Notes under the pieces: generated by a model
What the model saw: the letters and a program-made list of their open reading frames with translations, nothing else
What the model was told of the DNA's origin: nothing
Database searches by the model: none
Program-made: the position numbers and the translations under genes
Shown here: in pieces, positions 33,484 through 42,935 of the stretch
Layout of the letters: each line of letters starts with the position of its first letter
Numbering within the stretch: the stretch's first letter is position 1
NCBI RefSeq assembly: GCF_016591975.1
Contig: NZ_AP024169.1
Location: 830,001-894,000, forward strand
Direction of reading: 5' to 3'
Source of the DNA: Anaeromicropila herbilytica
GTDB lineage: Bacteria > Bacillota > Clostridia > Lachnospirales > Lachnospiraceae
Length of the DNA stretch: 64,000 nucleotides

Positions 33484-35901
33484 ATGGATACAACATTTCG
33501 TAAGTATGAAATTGTACAAAATGCTGTGAGTTTAATAGGTCTAACATTTGCTTTAATATTAGATTTTGATATTCGTTGGAATATGAAGATTCATTGGACA
33601 GTAATTCTTTTGAGCGCAAGTGTTTGTTTCGTATTATTGTTTCTAATTGATTATAATAAGAAAAATATATTAACATATATTGTAGTTATTGGTATGTTTT
33701 CTAGTGGGGGATTACTATTTTCACTACTCAAAGGTAACATTATTAAACACATAGAATCTTGTTATCAATGGTTTAATCATTATTCAAATACAGGGAAAAA
33801 CTATCAGATTACCTATTCTTTTGTAACAATAATAGCTGGTATAATATTCGTTTCTTTTTGCTATTATTTGATTAGTAAGAAAAGAATTCTTCGATATATC
33901 ACAGTGTCTGGAATTTTTCTTTGGTTAATTTATTGTGCTTTCATAGGAATTAATGTGAATAAAGGATCGATTAGTTGCCTATTTGTATTAATATTTCAAA
34001 CAATAATTGAACTATGCAATGTTTTTTATAACAAGAAGAAGTTAGAGTATCATAATAGATTGATTTTTTATCTATTACCTATTTGCATACTAACAGGAAT
34101 AATTGCAGTTATGCTTCCATCGAAAAAACAACCGATACAGTGGATTATTATCAAACGATTTGTTTCTACGGTAGCAGATAAATGGGAAGATGTTTCATTT
34201 AATGTCGGTGTGTTTACAGGAAAGTACAGTGATGATTTTCAAGTGAATTTTACTGGCTTTTCTGATAAAGATAAAAAATTAGGTGGTAAAATAAATTCAA
34301 ATAAAAAAGTAATGCTTAAAGTATATTCGAATGAGGAGACTTATGGTAGTACCTATCTAATTGGCGGAATTCGAGACGAATATACTTCTAGTGGATGGAA
34401 TAGATCGAAGATTGATTATGATACAGAGCAGGAACCAACAGTCGATTTTTATCAATTATTGCATGGATTATACCAATATAAGATTATGCCTATAGGTAAT
34501 GAAGTTCTATTTCATAAAGTAAAGTTAACACTGAATTATGACAATATTAAGACGAAGAATCTATTCTACCCATTAAAAGCTTATCAAATGCAATTTGATA
34601 AGGATATCAGGTATGATAGTTCTTCGCCAACTTTAATTGCTGATCATGTGTTAAGAAAAGGTTTCTCCTATGATGTAAACTATTTTGAAATCAATTATGA
34701 AAGTGATACAATAAAGAACTATCTTAGAAAGATTAGTGGGGTGAATTCAAAAGATACAAATAATCTATTGAATGGTTCTTCGATTCAGAACTTTAGGCAA
34801 TCACAATGTATTGATTACTTAAAAAGATTATTAAACATGGCTTTCTTCGACTTACAATACGTGAATAAGGATTTCTACCAATTGATAGATAATAGAGAGA
34901 AAAATATTAAAAAATACTATACAAAACTTCCGAATACTATTCCGAATCGTGTTTATGACCTTGCTAGAGATATTACAAAGGAATATGACAATAATTACGA
35001 TAAATTAAGGGCAATTGAACAATATTTATCGTCTTTTGATTACACTTTAGCACCAAGTAAGACGAAAAAGGGCGAAGATTTTGTTGACTATTTTCTATTT
35101 AAACAGAAGAAAGGTTACTGTACATACTTTGCGACTGCAATGGCTGTATTAGCAAGGTGTATTGATATACCTACTAGATATGTAGAAGGAATTCTGATTG
35201 ATGATCAACTAGAAAGTGACCAATATTATCTTGCCAAAAGCAGTACCTCCCATGCATGGGTAGAAGCTTACTTTGAGGGTGTTGGATGGATTCCTTTTGA
35301 ACCAACAAAATCAATGCAAAGTGATCGATATTGTGCTTGGAAAGTAAAACAGAAGGAATCAAGTGCGGGAGGGAATATTGCAGTACCAGTACCTACTCCG
35401 CCAGCTATGCTTACGAACATGTCGCAAGAAAACCATGATATCAATGTGAGATTAGCAAAAGAAAGAGCGAAACAAGTCAAATATATGGTTCGCTACTCAT
35501 CAATGATTATTGGAATACTTGTTCTATTGTGTGTATTAATAGTTATATGCTTAAGTTACAATAGGAATAAAAGATATAGAAATGCATCGAAGGAAGAGAA
35601 AATCAAATATATGATTCGTGATATCCTAGATTATTTGTCTGTGGAGGGATTTGAGAAAACTGCGGATGAAACTTTAATGGATTATATTAAAAGGGTTGGT
35701 GAACAATATGATTTTGATACCGTTTCATTTTCTGATGTAGGATTCATTTATATGAAAATGAGGTATGCAAGTATGGAAATAGATGAGATGGAAATGAACA
35801 AGATTTATACATATCATAACTTACTCAAGGAGCATATGAAGGGAAAAGTAGGACTAAGTAGAAGGATGAAGTATCAATTTAGTACGATGTTTAGAAATTA
35901 A
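33484..35901 (+). CDS. Membrane transglutaminase-like (TgpA type) protein
   Basis: 805 aa. Seven or so hydrophobic segments cover the first 220 residues. A long extracytoplasmic region holds the transglutaminase core with C546 (KKGYCTYFATAMAVLAR) and H590 (STSHAWVEAYF), then GWIPFEPT where many relatives have FDPT. One TM lies at about 660-682 with a cytoplasmic tail. This is the TgpA/DUF3488-TGc-DUF4129-like arrangement. It completes the MoxR-DUF58-TG operon. Family activity is a cysteine protease or transglutaminase outside the membrane; the substrate is unknown. Confidence 0.9.
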   Translation: MDTTFRKYEIVQNAVSLIGLTFALILDFDIRWNMKIHWTVILLSASVCFVLLFLIDYNKKNILTYIVVIGMFSSGGLLFSLLKGNIIKHIESCYQWFNHYSNTGKNYQITYSFVTIIAGIIFVSFCYYLISKKRILRYITVSGIFLWLIYCAFIGINVNKGSISCLFVLIFQTIIELCNVFYNKKKLEYHNRLIFYLLPICILTGIIAVMLPSKKQPIQWIIIKRFVSTVADKWEDVSFNVGVFTGKYSDDFQVNFTGFSDKDKKLGGKINSNKKVMLKVYSNEETYGSTYLIGGIRDEYTSSGWNRSKIDYDTEQEPTVDFYQLLHGLYQYKIMPIGNEVLFHKVKLTLNYDNIKTKNLFYPLKAYQMQFDKDIRYDSSSPTLIADHVLRKGFSYDVNYFEINYESDTIKNYLRKISGVNSKDTNNLLNGSSIQNFRQSQCIDYLKRLLNMAFFDLQYVNKDFYQLIDNREKNIKKYYTKLPNTIPNRVYDLARDITKEYDNNYDKLRAIEQYLSSFDYTLAPSKTKKGEDFVDYFLFKQKKGYCTYFATAMAVLARCIDIPTRYVEGILIDDQLESDQYYLAKSSTSHAWVEAYFEGVGWIPFEPTKSMQSDRYCAWKVKQKESSAGGNIAVPVPTPPAMLTNMSQENHDINVRLAKERAKQVKYMVRYSSMIIGILVLLCVLIVICLSYNRNKRYRNASKEEKIKYMIRDILDYLSVEGFEKTADETLMDYIKRVGEQYDFDTVSFSDVGFIYMKMRYASMEIDEMEMNKIYTYHNLLKEHMKGKVGLSRRMKYQFSTMFRN

Positions 35902-35946
35902 TTGTATTTCATTTTGCTGCAATAAAGTGTATACTATTAAAAAATA

Positions 35947-36189
35947 AGTGTGAAAAGCCTTATTTAGGTTACTGAGTGTATACCGCTGTATAATTATGAA
36001 TTTTGGCTACCTTTCCCTCTAGCATCATATTTTTTACAAGCCTCAGAACAAGTGAAAATACTCACTCACGTTCCTATTTTCACTTTGAGTCTTGACAAAA
36101 TATAAACGATACTTTCGGCCGGACTACGCCAAAATTAATAATTATACATCAATATACACAATTTAAACTGAGAAGGCTTTTGATACACT
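35947..36189. repeat. MITE-like element R1, copy f (reverse orientation)
   Basis: Ends AGTGTGAAAAGCC and GGCTTTTGATACACT. The inner arms are in the same orientation as copy c, with central GTGAAAATACTCACTCACG. It lies between the transglutaminase gene and the MotE-like gene. Confidence 0.9.
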
Positions 36190-36303
36190 AATCTTAAATA
36201 GAGTGTCAATATACAACAGTGCTAGTGTGAAAGAAAAAGCATTTCACACGTTGAATTTAGGCCTGCGAGCAAGTCGCAGGCATGGACGTTAAGGAGAAAT
36301 AAG

Positions 36304-36888
36304 ATGCCAAAAAGAGAAAAACAAGAAGAAACGAATGAAAAAGAGAATACTGGTAATAAAGTATTAGTTGGATTATTAGGAACCTTTATGATTTTATTTG
36401 GAATTGCATTATTACTTTTATTAATAAAAATGGATGTTGGAGGATTTGGAAGTAGTGTTTTAACTCCTGTGCTAAAAGATATACCAGTAGTTAATAAGAT
36501 TTTACCAGATAACTCTTCTAGTAATAGTAATACAAAGAGTTCCAAGGCGAATAGTACTAAATCAAAGAAAACTAAGAAGAAAGCAAAGGCAGTAGAAAGT
36601 TCTAGCCCAAGTCCAAGTCCTACAGCAAGTGCTACGAAAAGTCCATCCCCTAGCCCTACAACGAATTCTAAGGATGCGAAGTATCAAGAAAGAGTAAAGG
36701 AATTAGCAGCAACTTATTCAAAGATGGATGCTGCGACTGCAGCAGCAAGTCTAGAAACAATGACTGCTGACTTGGACTTGGTTAGTGATATTCTCTTAGA
36801 AATGAGGCCTGCGCAGTCAGCACTTATTATGGATAATATGTCCAAGGAATTCGCAGCGAAGATTACAAAGAAAATGTCTACTAAATAA
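36304..36888 (+). CDS. MotE/YlxF-like protein with MgtE_N-type C-terminus
   Basis: 194 aa, AAGGAG 7 nt upstream. A single TM helix (about 24-44) follows a charged cytoplasmic start. The middle is low-complexity (Ser, Lys, then SPSPSPTASATKSPSPSPT). The C-terminal 65 residues (VKELAATYSKMDAATAAASLETM ... ILLEMRPAQSALIMDNM) fit the MgtE intracellular-domain repeat used by MotE/YlxF-type flagellar proteins. A flagellar assembly or stator role is likely but no flagellar gene is adjacent. A two-hairpin repeat-like stretch precedes it (36211-36300). Confidence 0.75.
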   Translation: MPKREKQEETNEKENTGNKVLVGLLGTFMILFGIALLLLLIKMDVGGFGSSVLTPVLKDIPVVNKILPDNSSSNSNTKSSKANSTKSKKTKKKAKAVESSSPSPSPTASATKSPSPSPTTNSKDAKYQERVKELAATYSKMDAATAAASLETMTADLDLVSDILLEMRPAQSALIMDNMSKEFAAKITKKMSTK

Positions 36889-36895
36889 CTTTAAA

Positions 36896-36974
36896 GGCGA
36901 CTGATGGGAGCTAGTGTGAAGAATATGTTTCACACCCCTGATTTATATGTCGCCGATGGCGACTGATGGGAGCT
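36896..36974 (+). repeat. Two-hairpin repeat R3 (partial plus full unit) carrying the AraC-gene RBS
   Basis: The 17-nt GGCGACTGATGGGAGCT occurs at 36896-36912 and again at 36958-36974, 62 nt apart. Between them are hairpins AGTGTGAAGA...TTTCACAC and TCGCCGATGGCGA. The last GGGAG is the ribosome binding site of the AraC gene at 36978. The unit resembles the insertion at 10771-10836. Confidence 0.75.
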
Positions 36975-36977
36975 ACT

Positions 36978-37808
36978 ATGGAATATATCAAGTTATCAAT
37001 GCAGGAACAAGATCTAATCAGTGGTGTAGGATATCTAAAGCAATCTAGTGTTGCAGAAACTTATCCGATGCACACTCATGATTTTTATGAAGTTTTCTTT
37101 ATCCTAGATGGTAAGGCAATCCACAATGTTAATAATGAGATTCAGTTATTAGTGAAGGGGTCTTTTGTGTTTATTAGGCCAGAAGACTGCCATCGCTATA
37201 GCTTTTTTAATAGCTTTGATATGAAGATGATTTCATGCGCGTTTTCAAGCCAGTTAATTATGAAAGCTTGTGAATATCTAAATGTGGATGTTAGTAATCT
37301 ACATAGACCGATATTGCCTTATCATATTGTGCTAGAAGGCTCTGAATATTGGGAAATAGAGAAGAAGCTAAATATGATTGGAAAGAAAGAGATCGGTGAG
37401 GAGCGAAGACAGTATTTTTTATCCATATTACCATGGATTATATATAAGGTGATGGAGTCCGAGAATCAGCAACAGAAAGTACTTCCAATATGGTTTCGGA
37501 ATCTATTGGAGAAAATGGACCAGAAAGAGAATTATATTAGTGGTTTAAAACAATTTTTATCTATATCGGGAGTTTCACAAGAACATCTTACCAGAGAATG
37601 TCGCAGATATCTTGGAATGTCTCCAACTGAATATGTGAATATGAAACGGCTGAATTATGCGGCTGAGCTACTACTAGAGAGAAAATACGAGATTCTTGAT
37701 ATTTGCTATATGTGTGGCTACAATAATGTAGGTTACTTTTACAAAGTATTTAAAAAACAATTTCAGTGTACACCATATCAATTTACTGTAAGTCAATCAA
37801 CGGATTAA
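36978..37808 (+). CDS. AraC-family transcription regulator
   Basis: 276 aa from the ATG at 36978 (GGGAG 5 nt upstream); a closer ATG at 36966 lies within the repeat and lacks a site. The N-terminal cupin-like sensing domain has YPMHTHDFYEVFFIL and the metal/sugar pocket HTHDFYE. The C-terminal AraC HTH (about 175-275) has SGVSQEHLTRECRRYLGMSPTEYV and DICYMCGYNNVGYFYKVF. It lies upstream of a GH2 beta-mannosidase and GH5 gene in the same direction and is the likely activator of them, responding to a mannan- or glucan-derived sugar (inference). Confidence 0.92.
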   Translation: MEYIKLSMQEQDLISGVGYLKQSSVAETYPMHTHDFYEVFFILDGKAIHNVNNEIQLLVKGSFVFIRPEDCHRYSFFNSFDMKMISCAFSSQLIMKACEYLNVDVSNLHRPILPYHIVLEGSEYWEIEKKLNMIGKKEIGEERRQYFLSILPWIIYKVMESENQQQKVLPIWFRNLLEKMDQKENYISGLKQFLSISGVSQEHLTRECRRYLGMSPTEYVNMKRLNYAAELLLERKYEILDICYMCGYNNVGYFYKVFKKQFQCTPYQFTVSQSTD

Positions 37809-37891
37809 TAAAATAAACGTAGGGATTATTAAAATATATAGAGGTAAATAAATAATACAAGAATCTGTAATAAATTGTAAAATATTCAACG

Positions 37892-37944
37892 AATAACGTC
37901 ATTGGAAGGATTATATGATCCAGTTCCATAGACGTTATTTTTTT
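37892..37944 (+). terminator. Intrinsic terminator of AraC gene
   Basis: AATAACGTC / GACGTTATT outer stem with an inner TGGAA/TTCCA stem and a run of T. It lies 85 nt after the AraC stop codon. Confidence 0.85.
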
Positions 37945-38200
37945 AGTATATAGTATTGTGAACAGAATATTAATAGTGAATTTCTATTAATATAACTACA
38001 TCAATATAGTGTAATGAGATATCAAAAAAAAGTAAGATTTTAGGGAGTAAATTCTATATAATTATGGTAGGAATGCCTAATCTAGACAGTTTTGGCATAC
38101 TAACTAAATATATAATATTAATTATGAATTATTCAGTTAATGGGTTAAATAGCTGAATAATCACGAACAAAACTATAATAAGAATGGGTGAAATGACAAA

Positions 38201-40834
38201 ATGAAGAAGGAATATAGTTTAAATGGGCAATGGCAATTAGTATGGAACATGGTAGGAGAGAAAAAATATGAGGAGGTTACATGGGAAGATACAATTAATT
38301 GTAAAGTACCAGGAGATGTTCATGAGGCATTGGTATCTCATAAAGTAATCGAAGAACCTTCTATATATTGTAACAGTGAGAAATGTAAGTGGGTAGAAGA
38401 ACAGGAATTCTGGTATAAGAAAGAATTTATGATAGATAGTCAAAAATCAGAAGATCCTGCAGTAACTATGTCAACAAATTTAGAGGATGGAAAACGATTT
38501 GAATTAGAATTTGAAGGATTAGATTTATCAGCAGATATCTGGTTAAATGATCAATACCTTGGTAGACACGAGAATGCATTTTCAAGTAAAGTCTGCGATG
38601 TTACCAATAAATTAAAAGAGGGAATCAACGTATTAGTCGTAAGAATTGATCAAGGTCTAGAAGCAGTAAAAGATAAACCATTGGAGAAAATGGGCCTAAT
38701 GTGGAATAATACAGAGCCTTACCGCGCATGGATGAGAAAACCGCAATACGTGTACGGATGGGATTGGACGATATGGCTTCCAAGTTGTGGAATATGGAAA
38801 GATGTTATGTTAAAGGAATACGAAAGTGCATACATAGAAGATACATTCATATATGAGGAATTTGGAAATCAAATAGTTGAAGATGGGATGAACCTCACAC
38901 TTCAATTGGATGTAACAGTTGGATCTGTTAACAGTAAACATAATCTAGAAAGTATACAAAGTTATCAATTAGAATGTTCTATCTACTCTGATAATCGATT
39001 TGAGGAAAGAAGAGAAGTTGGTTCAGCCTTAATTCCATGTAATATCGGGATAAATCATATGGTGATAGATATGGAACAAGTGCAGCTATGGTGGCCAAAT
39101 CTATCAGGTAATCCATATCTATACGATATTGAGGTAACGTTACGAGACCTAGAAGGTAATAAGATAGATGCTACGAGTATCAAGCATGGAATTCGAAAAG
39201 TAGAGATTGAAGAAAAAGAATTAAATGAAAAAGAACATGGATTTACCTTTGTGATCAATGATACTCCAATCTTCTGTAAAGGTGCTAACCATGTACCTCT
39301 TGACTGTCTTCCAGGAAAGATTACGGATGCAAAGACAATAAAGATCATAGACATGGCGAAAGAATGTAACATGAATATGCTTCGTGTATGGGGAGGCGGT
39401 ATTTATGAAAGTGAAACATTTATCCGTAAATGTGATGAAGAAGGTATTATGATATGGCATGATTTTATGTTCGCATGCGGATTCTACCCTGATTTTGATG
39501 AAGAATATCATGAAAGTATTACCGAAGAAGTAAGACAGGCACTATTAAGGACAAGAAATCACACTTCTGTCATTGGATGGTCAGGAAATAATGAGATTCA
39601 GGAAATGTATCTGAATGTGAAAGGCTCTAATCCAGACATGCCATTCTATGGTGCAAAGATATATAAAGAGCTATTGCCATCTGCGGTAGAGAAGTATTGT
39701 AAAAATGTAATATATAGAGAAAGTAGCCCTTATGGAAGAGAAGATGATCCAGCTGGAATTGATGAAGGAGATCAACATATCTGGCATTTTACACATAGAC
39801 CTAATTATGAGCATTTTATGGATCTATGGAGATATACGGACTTTAATATCAAGTTCTTAAGTGAATATGGAATCGCAGGAGCAATGAATGTATCCTCTAC
39901 TAAGCAGTGTATCTCAGAGGAGGGACGTAATCCAGATTCGAAGGAGTGGATGCTACATTCAAATACTTCTCAGGATAATCGAATCCTTAGTAATATGATA
40001 GATGTCTATTTTGGGGATCATAAGCAGTATTCCATGGAACGATTTATATATCTTAGTCAATTGCTTCAAGCAGAATTAACAAGACATATTTATGATGAAT
40101 TGCAAAGACGTAAGTTTGTATGTTCTGGGGTATTATTTTGGACACTTTCCGATTCACTAGGAATACATAATTGGGCATTAGTAGATTATTATCTTAGAAA
40201 ACGTCCAGTGTATTATTATTTAAAACAATCACAACACCCTTTAAAAATTGCATTTGAGGGATATGAAACTCAGAATTCGGTTGGAAAGAAAGAATATAAG
40301 GCATATTTTAGGAATTCACCAGAAGATATAGCAATCTGGGTAATCAATGATTACAGAGAGGCGAAACAGATTGATGTTGTATATCAGTGGATGTATTTTG
40401 ATGGAACAATATTAGGAGAAGGTAAGAGTTCTATTGAAGTAAAAGCAAACTGTTCTGAAAAGGTAATGATGGTACCAATTGCAAATCATGATTTTAAACC
40501 AGAAAAAGTGGTATTAGTTGCAACTATTATAGAGGATAACAAAATTATTCATGAAAACCATTATTTCTTCGCTCCATATGACAAAGTAGAAGTACCAAAA
40601 GCAAATATTGAATATGATATTGTACAATTAGGGGATGATTGTATTGAAGTGAAGTTGATATCCGATCAATATGTGTGGATGCTTTTTGCAGATTCAGATA
40701 AAGATGTGGAATTCTTAGACAATGCGATGGATCTAATGCCAGGTGTAGAGAAAAGATTGATATGCAAAGGAAAGGATATCAAGTATTCAGATCTTACATT
40801 TTATGCTATGAACACGATAACAGTAAATAAATAA
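38201..40834 (+). CDS. Glycoside hydrolase family 2, probable beta-mannosidase
   Basis: 877 aa, no signal peptide. GH2 sugar-binding domain at the N-terminus (SLNGQWQLVW, KVPGDVHEALVSHKVIEEP, YKKEF), the immunoglobulin-like middle, and the TIM barrel with GANHVPLDCLPG and MLRVWGGGIYESE. The acid/base is E465 (SGNNEIQE) and nucleophile E555 (LSEYGIAG). PGDVHEAL and RVWGGGIYE are typical of beta-mannosidases, which cleave beta-mannosides from oligomers in the cytoplasm. It is followed 21 nt later by the GH5 lipoprotein gene, and the AraC gene precedes it. Confidence 0.9.
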   Translation: MKKEYSLNGQWQLVWNMVGEKKYEEVTWEDTINCKVPGDVHEALVSHKVIEEPSIYCNSEKCKWVEEQEFWYKKEFMIDSQKSEDPAVTMSTNLEDGKRFELEFEGLDLSADIWLNDQYLGRHENAFSSKVCDVTNKLKEGINVLVVRIDQGLEAVKDKPLEKMGLMWNNTEPYRAWMRKPQYVYGWDWTIWLPSCGIWKDVMLKEYESAYIEDTFIYEEFGNQIVEDGMNLTLQLDVTVGSVNSKHNLESIQSYQLECSIYSDNRFEERREVGSALIPCNIGINHMVIDMEQVQLWWPNLSGNPYLYDIEVTLRDLEGNKIDATSIKHGIRKVEIEEKELNEKEHGFTFVINDTPIFCKGANHVPLDCLPGKITDAKTIKIIDMAKECNMNMLRVWGGGIYESETFIRKCDEEGIMIWHDFMFACGFYPDFDEEYHESITEEVRQALLRTRNHTSVIGWSGNNEIQEMYLNVKGSNPDMPFYGAKIYKELLPSAVEKYCKNVIYRESSPYGREDDPAGIDEGDQHIWHFTHRPNYEHFMDLWRYTDFNIKFLSEYGIAGAMNVSSTKQCISEEGRNPDSKEWMLHSNTSQDNRILSNMIDVYFGDHKQYSMERFIYLSQLLQAELTRHIYDELQRRKFVCSGVLFWTLSDSLGIHNWALVDYYLRKRPVYYYLKQSQHPLKIAFEGYETQNSVGKKEYKAYFRNSPEDIAIWVINDYREAKQIDVVYQWMYFDGTILGEGKSSIEVKANCSEKVMMVPIANHDFKPEKVVLVATIIEDNKIIHENHYFFAPYDKVEVPKANIEYDIVQLGDDCIEVKLISDQYVWMLFADSDKDVEFLDNAMDLMPGVEKRLICKGKDIKYSDLTFYAMNTITVNK

Positions 40835-40855
40835 GAAAAATAGGAGAAGGACTTT

Positions 40856-42202
40856 ATGGGGAAAGCGAAACATTCTAAAATCACACTATTTATTATTATG
40901 ATAATACTAACCTTTGCTTTGGGAACGGGCTGTTCTAAAAATGATGGCACATCAGATACATCGAATGAAAAGACTAAAGAAACATCGGATGATACGGTAA
41001 AAAAGGATGTAGAGGATAAAGATACCACAGATAAGGATGGTAAAATGGGGGATACAAATAGTCAAACTACTAATAATATAACAATTCCACAGGTAGAGAT
41101 AGCATCTTATCAAATACCAGAAAACGATGCCCTAAAATTCGTATCCGATATGAAAATAGGTTGGAATCTTGGTAATACTTTAGACGCGAATTCCGAAGAA
41201 AATACGCTAACGGATGAACTTCAATATGAATCTTCATGGTGTGGAGTAAAAACGAGTAAAGAAATGATAACTAAACTAAAAGAAGCTGGATTTAAAACCG
41301 TAAGAATTCCAGTATCCTGGCACAACCATGTATCAGGTATAGATTATAAAATAAGTGAAGCATGGCTAAATCGAGTTCAAGAAGTAGTAGATTATGCAAT
41401 TGATCAGGACATGTATGTTATCTTAAATATTCATCATGATATCTCGGAAAAGTATTATTATCCAGATAACAAACATTTAAAGAATTCTACTCTATATGTG
41501 AAATCTATATGGAAGCAATTAGCTGAAAGGTTTAACAAATATGATGATAAACTAATACTAGAATCCATTAATGAACCACGCTTGGTGGGGACTGAGAATG
41601 AATGGTGGCTAGATATGACAAAAGCAAACTGTAAAGAAGCTGTTGATTGCATTAATCAATTGAACCAAGTATTTGTTGATACAGTAAGAGCTTCAGCTGG
41701 AAATAACAAGACAAGATATCTTATGGTTCCAGGATATTGTGCTTCAGCAGATGGAGCACTAAACGACGCTTTTGTTATTCCAAAGGATAGTAAGGAAAAT
41801 AACAACAAAATCATTGTCTCGGTACATGCTTACACACCTTATAATTTTGCTTTACAGCCACAGAAAGAAAGCGGAAGTATAGATCAATTTAGTGCTTCCT
41901 CTAGCGTTAGCCAAAAAGATATAAATACCTTTATGGATGGGTTATACAATAAATACATAAGCAAAGGAACACCAGTCGTAATTGGAGAGTTTGGTGCAAT
42001 GGACAAAAAGAATAACCTTCAATCAAGAGTAGAATATTCTGCATATTACATTGCAGCAGCAAGAGCTAGAGGAATGATTGCATGCTGGTGGGATAATAAT
42101 GCATTTGCTGGCGAGGGAGAGAATTTTGGATTGTTAGACCGAAAGACTTTAACATTTACATATCCAGATATAATAAATGCCTTAATGAAATATACTGAGT
42201 AA
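40856..42202 (+). CDS. Lipoprotein GH5 endo-glycanase (cellulase/mannanase type)
   Basis: 448 aa with AGGAG 8-9 nt upstream. A lipoprotein signal ends at GTGC, then an acidic Lys/Thr/Asp linker (about 28-90). The GH5 domain has GWNLGNTLDA, SWHNH, ILNIHHD, acid/base E240 (LESINEPR) and nucleophile E378 (VVIGEFGAM). It is probably held at the outer face of the membrane, making oligomers for the beta-mannosidase. GH5 includes cellulases and mannanases; the adjacent GH2 favours a mannan-type substrate (inference). Confidence 0.93.
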   Translation: MGKAKHSKITLFIIMIILTFALGTGCSKNDGTSDTSNEKTKETSDDTVKKDVEDKDTTDKDGKMGDTNSQTTNNITIPQVEIASYQIPENDALKFVSDMKIGWNLGNTLDANSEENTLTDELQYESSWCGVKTSKEMITKLKEAGFKTVRIPVSWHNHVSGIDYKISEAWLNRVQEVVDYAIDQDMYVILNIHHDISEKYYYPDNKHLKNSTLYVKSIWKQLAERFNKYDDKLILESINEPRLVGTENEWWLDMTKANCKEAVDCINQLNQVFVDTVRASAGNNKTRYLMVPGYCASADGALNDAFVIPKDSKENNNKIIVSVHAYTPYNFALQPQKESGSIDQFSASSSVSQKDINTFMDGLYNKYISKGTPVVIGEFGAMDKKNNLQSRVEYSAYYIAAARARGMIACWWDNNAFAGEGENFGLLDRKTLTFTYPDIINALMKYTE

Positions 42203-42319
42203 ATAGAGAAATTAAATCATTACTCTCCATAATATCTCCATATAAGTGATATAGAATGTGAATGTAAACAATAATAATTCAATGATATTATTTAAAGAGA
42301 AATTATGGGAGGGTATTTC

Positions 42320-42808
42320 ATGAATTCAATGACTCACTATATGGAACTACTTGCTTCGAATCAACCATGGAATTTAATTATCTTTATGGCAATACCAGTT
42401 ATCTGTGCTGAGACTTTAGCTATAACAGAGCTAATACTTTTGTTTGGAAGAAACTTCAATGGTACAACAAAGAAGGTAAGTAAGGTAACAGGAATCTTTG
42501 CGGGACTATATTTCCTTGGTGTATTTGTATATTTGATGTCTACTGCAGTAATACCACTGACTACTAATGGTGATTGGAGAGGTTTTGTAGATGTCATTGC
42601 AGTAGGATTCTACTTAATGGGAATTGTACCTTTTATGGGGATGTTCTTACTTGAAGTTGGACTTATAGGTAAAGGACAAGATGAAATAGGAAAACAGAAG
42701 ATTCATGCAATCTTTGTTGGTATCTTCTTAGTTGTTGCCCATATTGCCATGATATTTGGTATGATTGATCCAAGTTTATTTACCATGAAGAGTATGGGTG
42801 GAATGTAA
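42320..42808 (+). CDS. Four-TM small membrane protein, unknown
   Basis: 162 aa from the ATG at 42320 with GGGAGGG 6 nt upstream. Four hydrophobic segments (about 19-38, 52-72, 85-110, 128-150) and a Met/Gly-rich end (SLFTMKSMGGM). Acidic residues within the first segment (CAETLAITELILL) could be functional. I do not recognise a characterised family. It lies alone between the GH5 gene and a terminator. Confidence 0.75.
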   Translation: MNSMTHYMELLASNQPWNLIIFMAIPVICAETLAITELILLFGRNFNGTTKKVSKVTGIFAGLYFLGVFVYLMSTAVIPLTTNGDWRGFVDVIAVGFYLMGIVPFMGMFLLEVGLIGKGQDEIGKQKIHAIFVGIFLVVAHIAMIFGMIDPSLFTMKSMGGM

Positions 42809-42865
42809 ATAGATTTATATATACGATATTAAAAAGGATAACCTAGTAATAGATGCGAATACAGA

Positions 42866-42896
42866 AAAGGGGGTACCGATAACCGGTACCCCCTTT
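42866..42896. terminator. Bidirectional terminator between convergent genes
   Basis: Perfect stem AAAGGGGGTACCG / CGGTACCCCCTTT with a 5-nt loop, flanked by A- and T-containing tracts. Confidence 0.9.
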
Positions 42897-42935
42897 CTAT
42901 ATTCGTGTGATTTGCAGGCACACTTATTATATTTA

